Shown in pieces: positions 6,161 to 6,684 of a DNA stretch of 6,684 nucleotides. This stretch comes from Eubacterium sp. (GTDB taxonomy: Bacteria; Bacillota; Clostridia; Oscillospirales; Acutalibacteraceae), in the NCBI GenBank assembly GCA_017543725.1, contig JAFYFO010000386.1, positions 1 to 6,684 of the forward strand, written 5' to 3'. Made by a program: the position numbers and the translations under genes. Below the pieces are notes generated by a model. It ran no database searches. It had not been told where the DNA came from and worked only from the letters and a program-made list of their open reading frames with translations. Every line of letters starts with the position of its first letter. Within the stretch, counting starts at the first letter, position 1.

Positions 6161-6684
6161 TTATTCTTCGATATTTTCTCCGCCATCAAATTTTTTGCGC
6201 TGTTCGATAACTGCATTGTGCATATCTTCTTTTGTTTTGCCCGTCAGTTTATAGAAGAAGAACGGAACGCCTGCAAGGAACATCATAAGTCCATGGAATA
6301 TGGTGTAGAAGAACAGCAGCTTAATCTTAACATCAAGCGTCTGTGTTTCTGCCGCAGGAATGTAGTGAATAATCGAGCTCCAGCCCTTTGCGGGGTCATC
6401 ATAAAGTACCAGCGGAGCAAGCGTGCTTGCTATTGTGCCGCTTACCATTGTGAATATACCTATAACGAACGGGAGCGAAGCGTCAAGGCGCTTGCCTGTC
6501 TTAAGCTCAATGTCTTCAAGTACATCAGCCTGGAACATAGTCGGCAGAAGATTTGAAGCGCCGAACTGAAGTCCGATAAGGAATAAGAACGCTATAAATA
6601 CTATCTGTAAAACCGTGCTCGGATTTTTGAAATAGATATATCCTATTGCGAACGCAGCTGTGTTTATAAGCACGGAATAAACGC
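6161..6684 (-). CDS. C-terminal part of an MFS/GPH-type sugar:cation symporter (cut by window edge)
   Basis: The last 174 codons of a membrane transporter whose frame runs open past 6684. The GTG at 6671-6673 lies mid-frame in a hydrophobic stretch and is unlikely to be the start. At least four transmembrane segments are visible; counted from that GTG codon they are about 2-15, 20-45, 68-91 and 118-142. The cytoplasmic loop QADVLEDIELKTGKRLDAS (48-66) matches the conserved D-E-x-KTGKR loop of glycoside-pentoside-hexuronide symporters (MelB-like), which import sugars or glycosides with Na+ or H+. The C-terminal tail is short, charged and cytoplasmic (KTKEDMHNAVIEQRKKFDGG). The stop is TAA, followed by a strong terminator. 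The transported sugar cannot be inferred and no catabolic gene is in the window. Confidence 0.8.
   Translation of the reverse strand, partial: VYSVLINTAAFAIGYIYFKNPSTVLQIVFIAFLFLIGLQFGASNLLPTMFQADVLEDIELKTGKRLDASLPFVIGIFTMVSGTIASTLAPLVLYDDPAKGWSSIIHYIPAAETQTLDVKIKLLFFYTIFHGLMMFLAGVPFFFYKLTGKTKEDMHNAVIEQRKKFDGGENIEE

Overview
This window looks like chromosomal DNA from a low-to-moderate GC Gram-positive anaerobe of the class Clostridia, most likely a gut Oscillospirales or Ruminococcaceae-type organism. The reasons are AGGAGG-type ribosome binding sites, sigma-A promoters in AT-rich gaps, and the style of the topoisomerase pair. The taxonomic call is inferred from protein style and was not searched. 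All six recognisable genes lie on the minus strand, so they read from high to low coordinates. No RNA gene, insertion sequence or CRISPR array is visible.

Layout in the direction of transcription: (1) 6684-6161, the C-terminal end of an MFS/GPH-type sugar symporter cut by the window edge, followed by a strong intrinsic terminator (6108-6149). (2) A near-perfect sigma-A promoter (6061-6090) overlapping a 16-bp perfect palindrome drives a two-gene operon for a type IIA DNA topoisomerase: the ATPase/Toprim B subunit (6024-4045) and the DNA-cleaving A subunit (4029-1792), 15 nt apart. (3) secG (1698-1447), with its own extended -10 promoter and a GAAA-loop terminator. (4) A DEDDh 3'-5' exonuclease with a C-terminal zinc ribbon (1295-411), started by TTG. 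(5) The N-terminal end of a membrane-anchored protein, possibly a class A penicillin-binding protein (335 to the window edge).

The main anomaly is in the B subunit. Its frame is broken by one in-frame TAG at 4255-4257, exactly where the family motif QRxKGLGE has its glutamine. The following 69 codons stay in frame, carry the conserved RSKGLGE and C-terminal tail of the family, and end at a TAA just before the A-subunit ribosome binding site. One C-to-T change (CAG to TAG) explains it. The options are a recent nonsense mutation, a base-call or assembly error, amber suppression or readthrough, or a genome in which UAG is read as glutamine. Every other gene end in the window uses TAA, but only one TAG occurs in roughly 2,000 codons, so recoding is possible and not shown.

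Functionally, the two topoisomerase subunits would form an A2B2 enzyme. The A subunit has a short C-terminal domain with no recognisable GyrA box, which fits a topoisomerase IV-like enzyme better than a supercoiling gyrase. The remaining genes are housekeeping (protein export, nucleic-acid trimming, probably wall synthesis) and appear to be separately transcribed.
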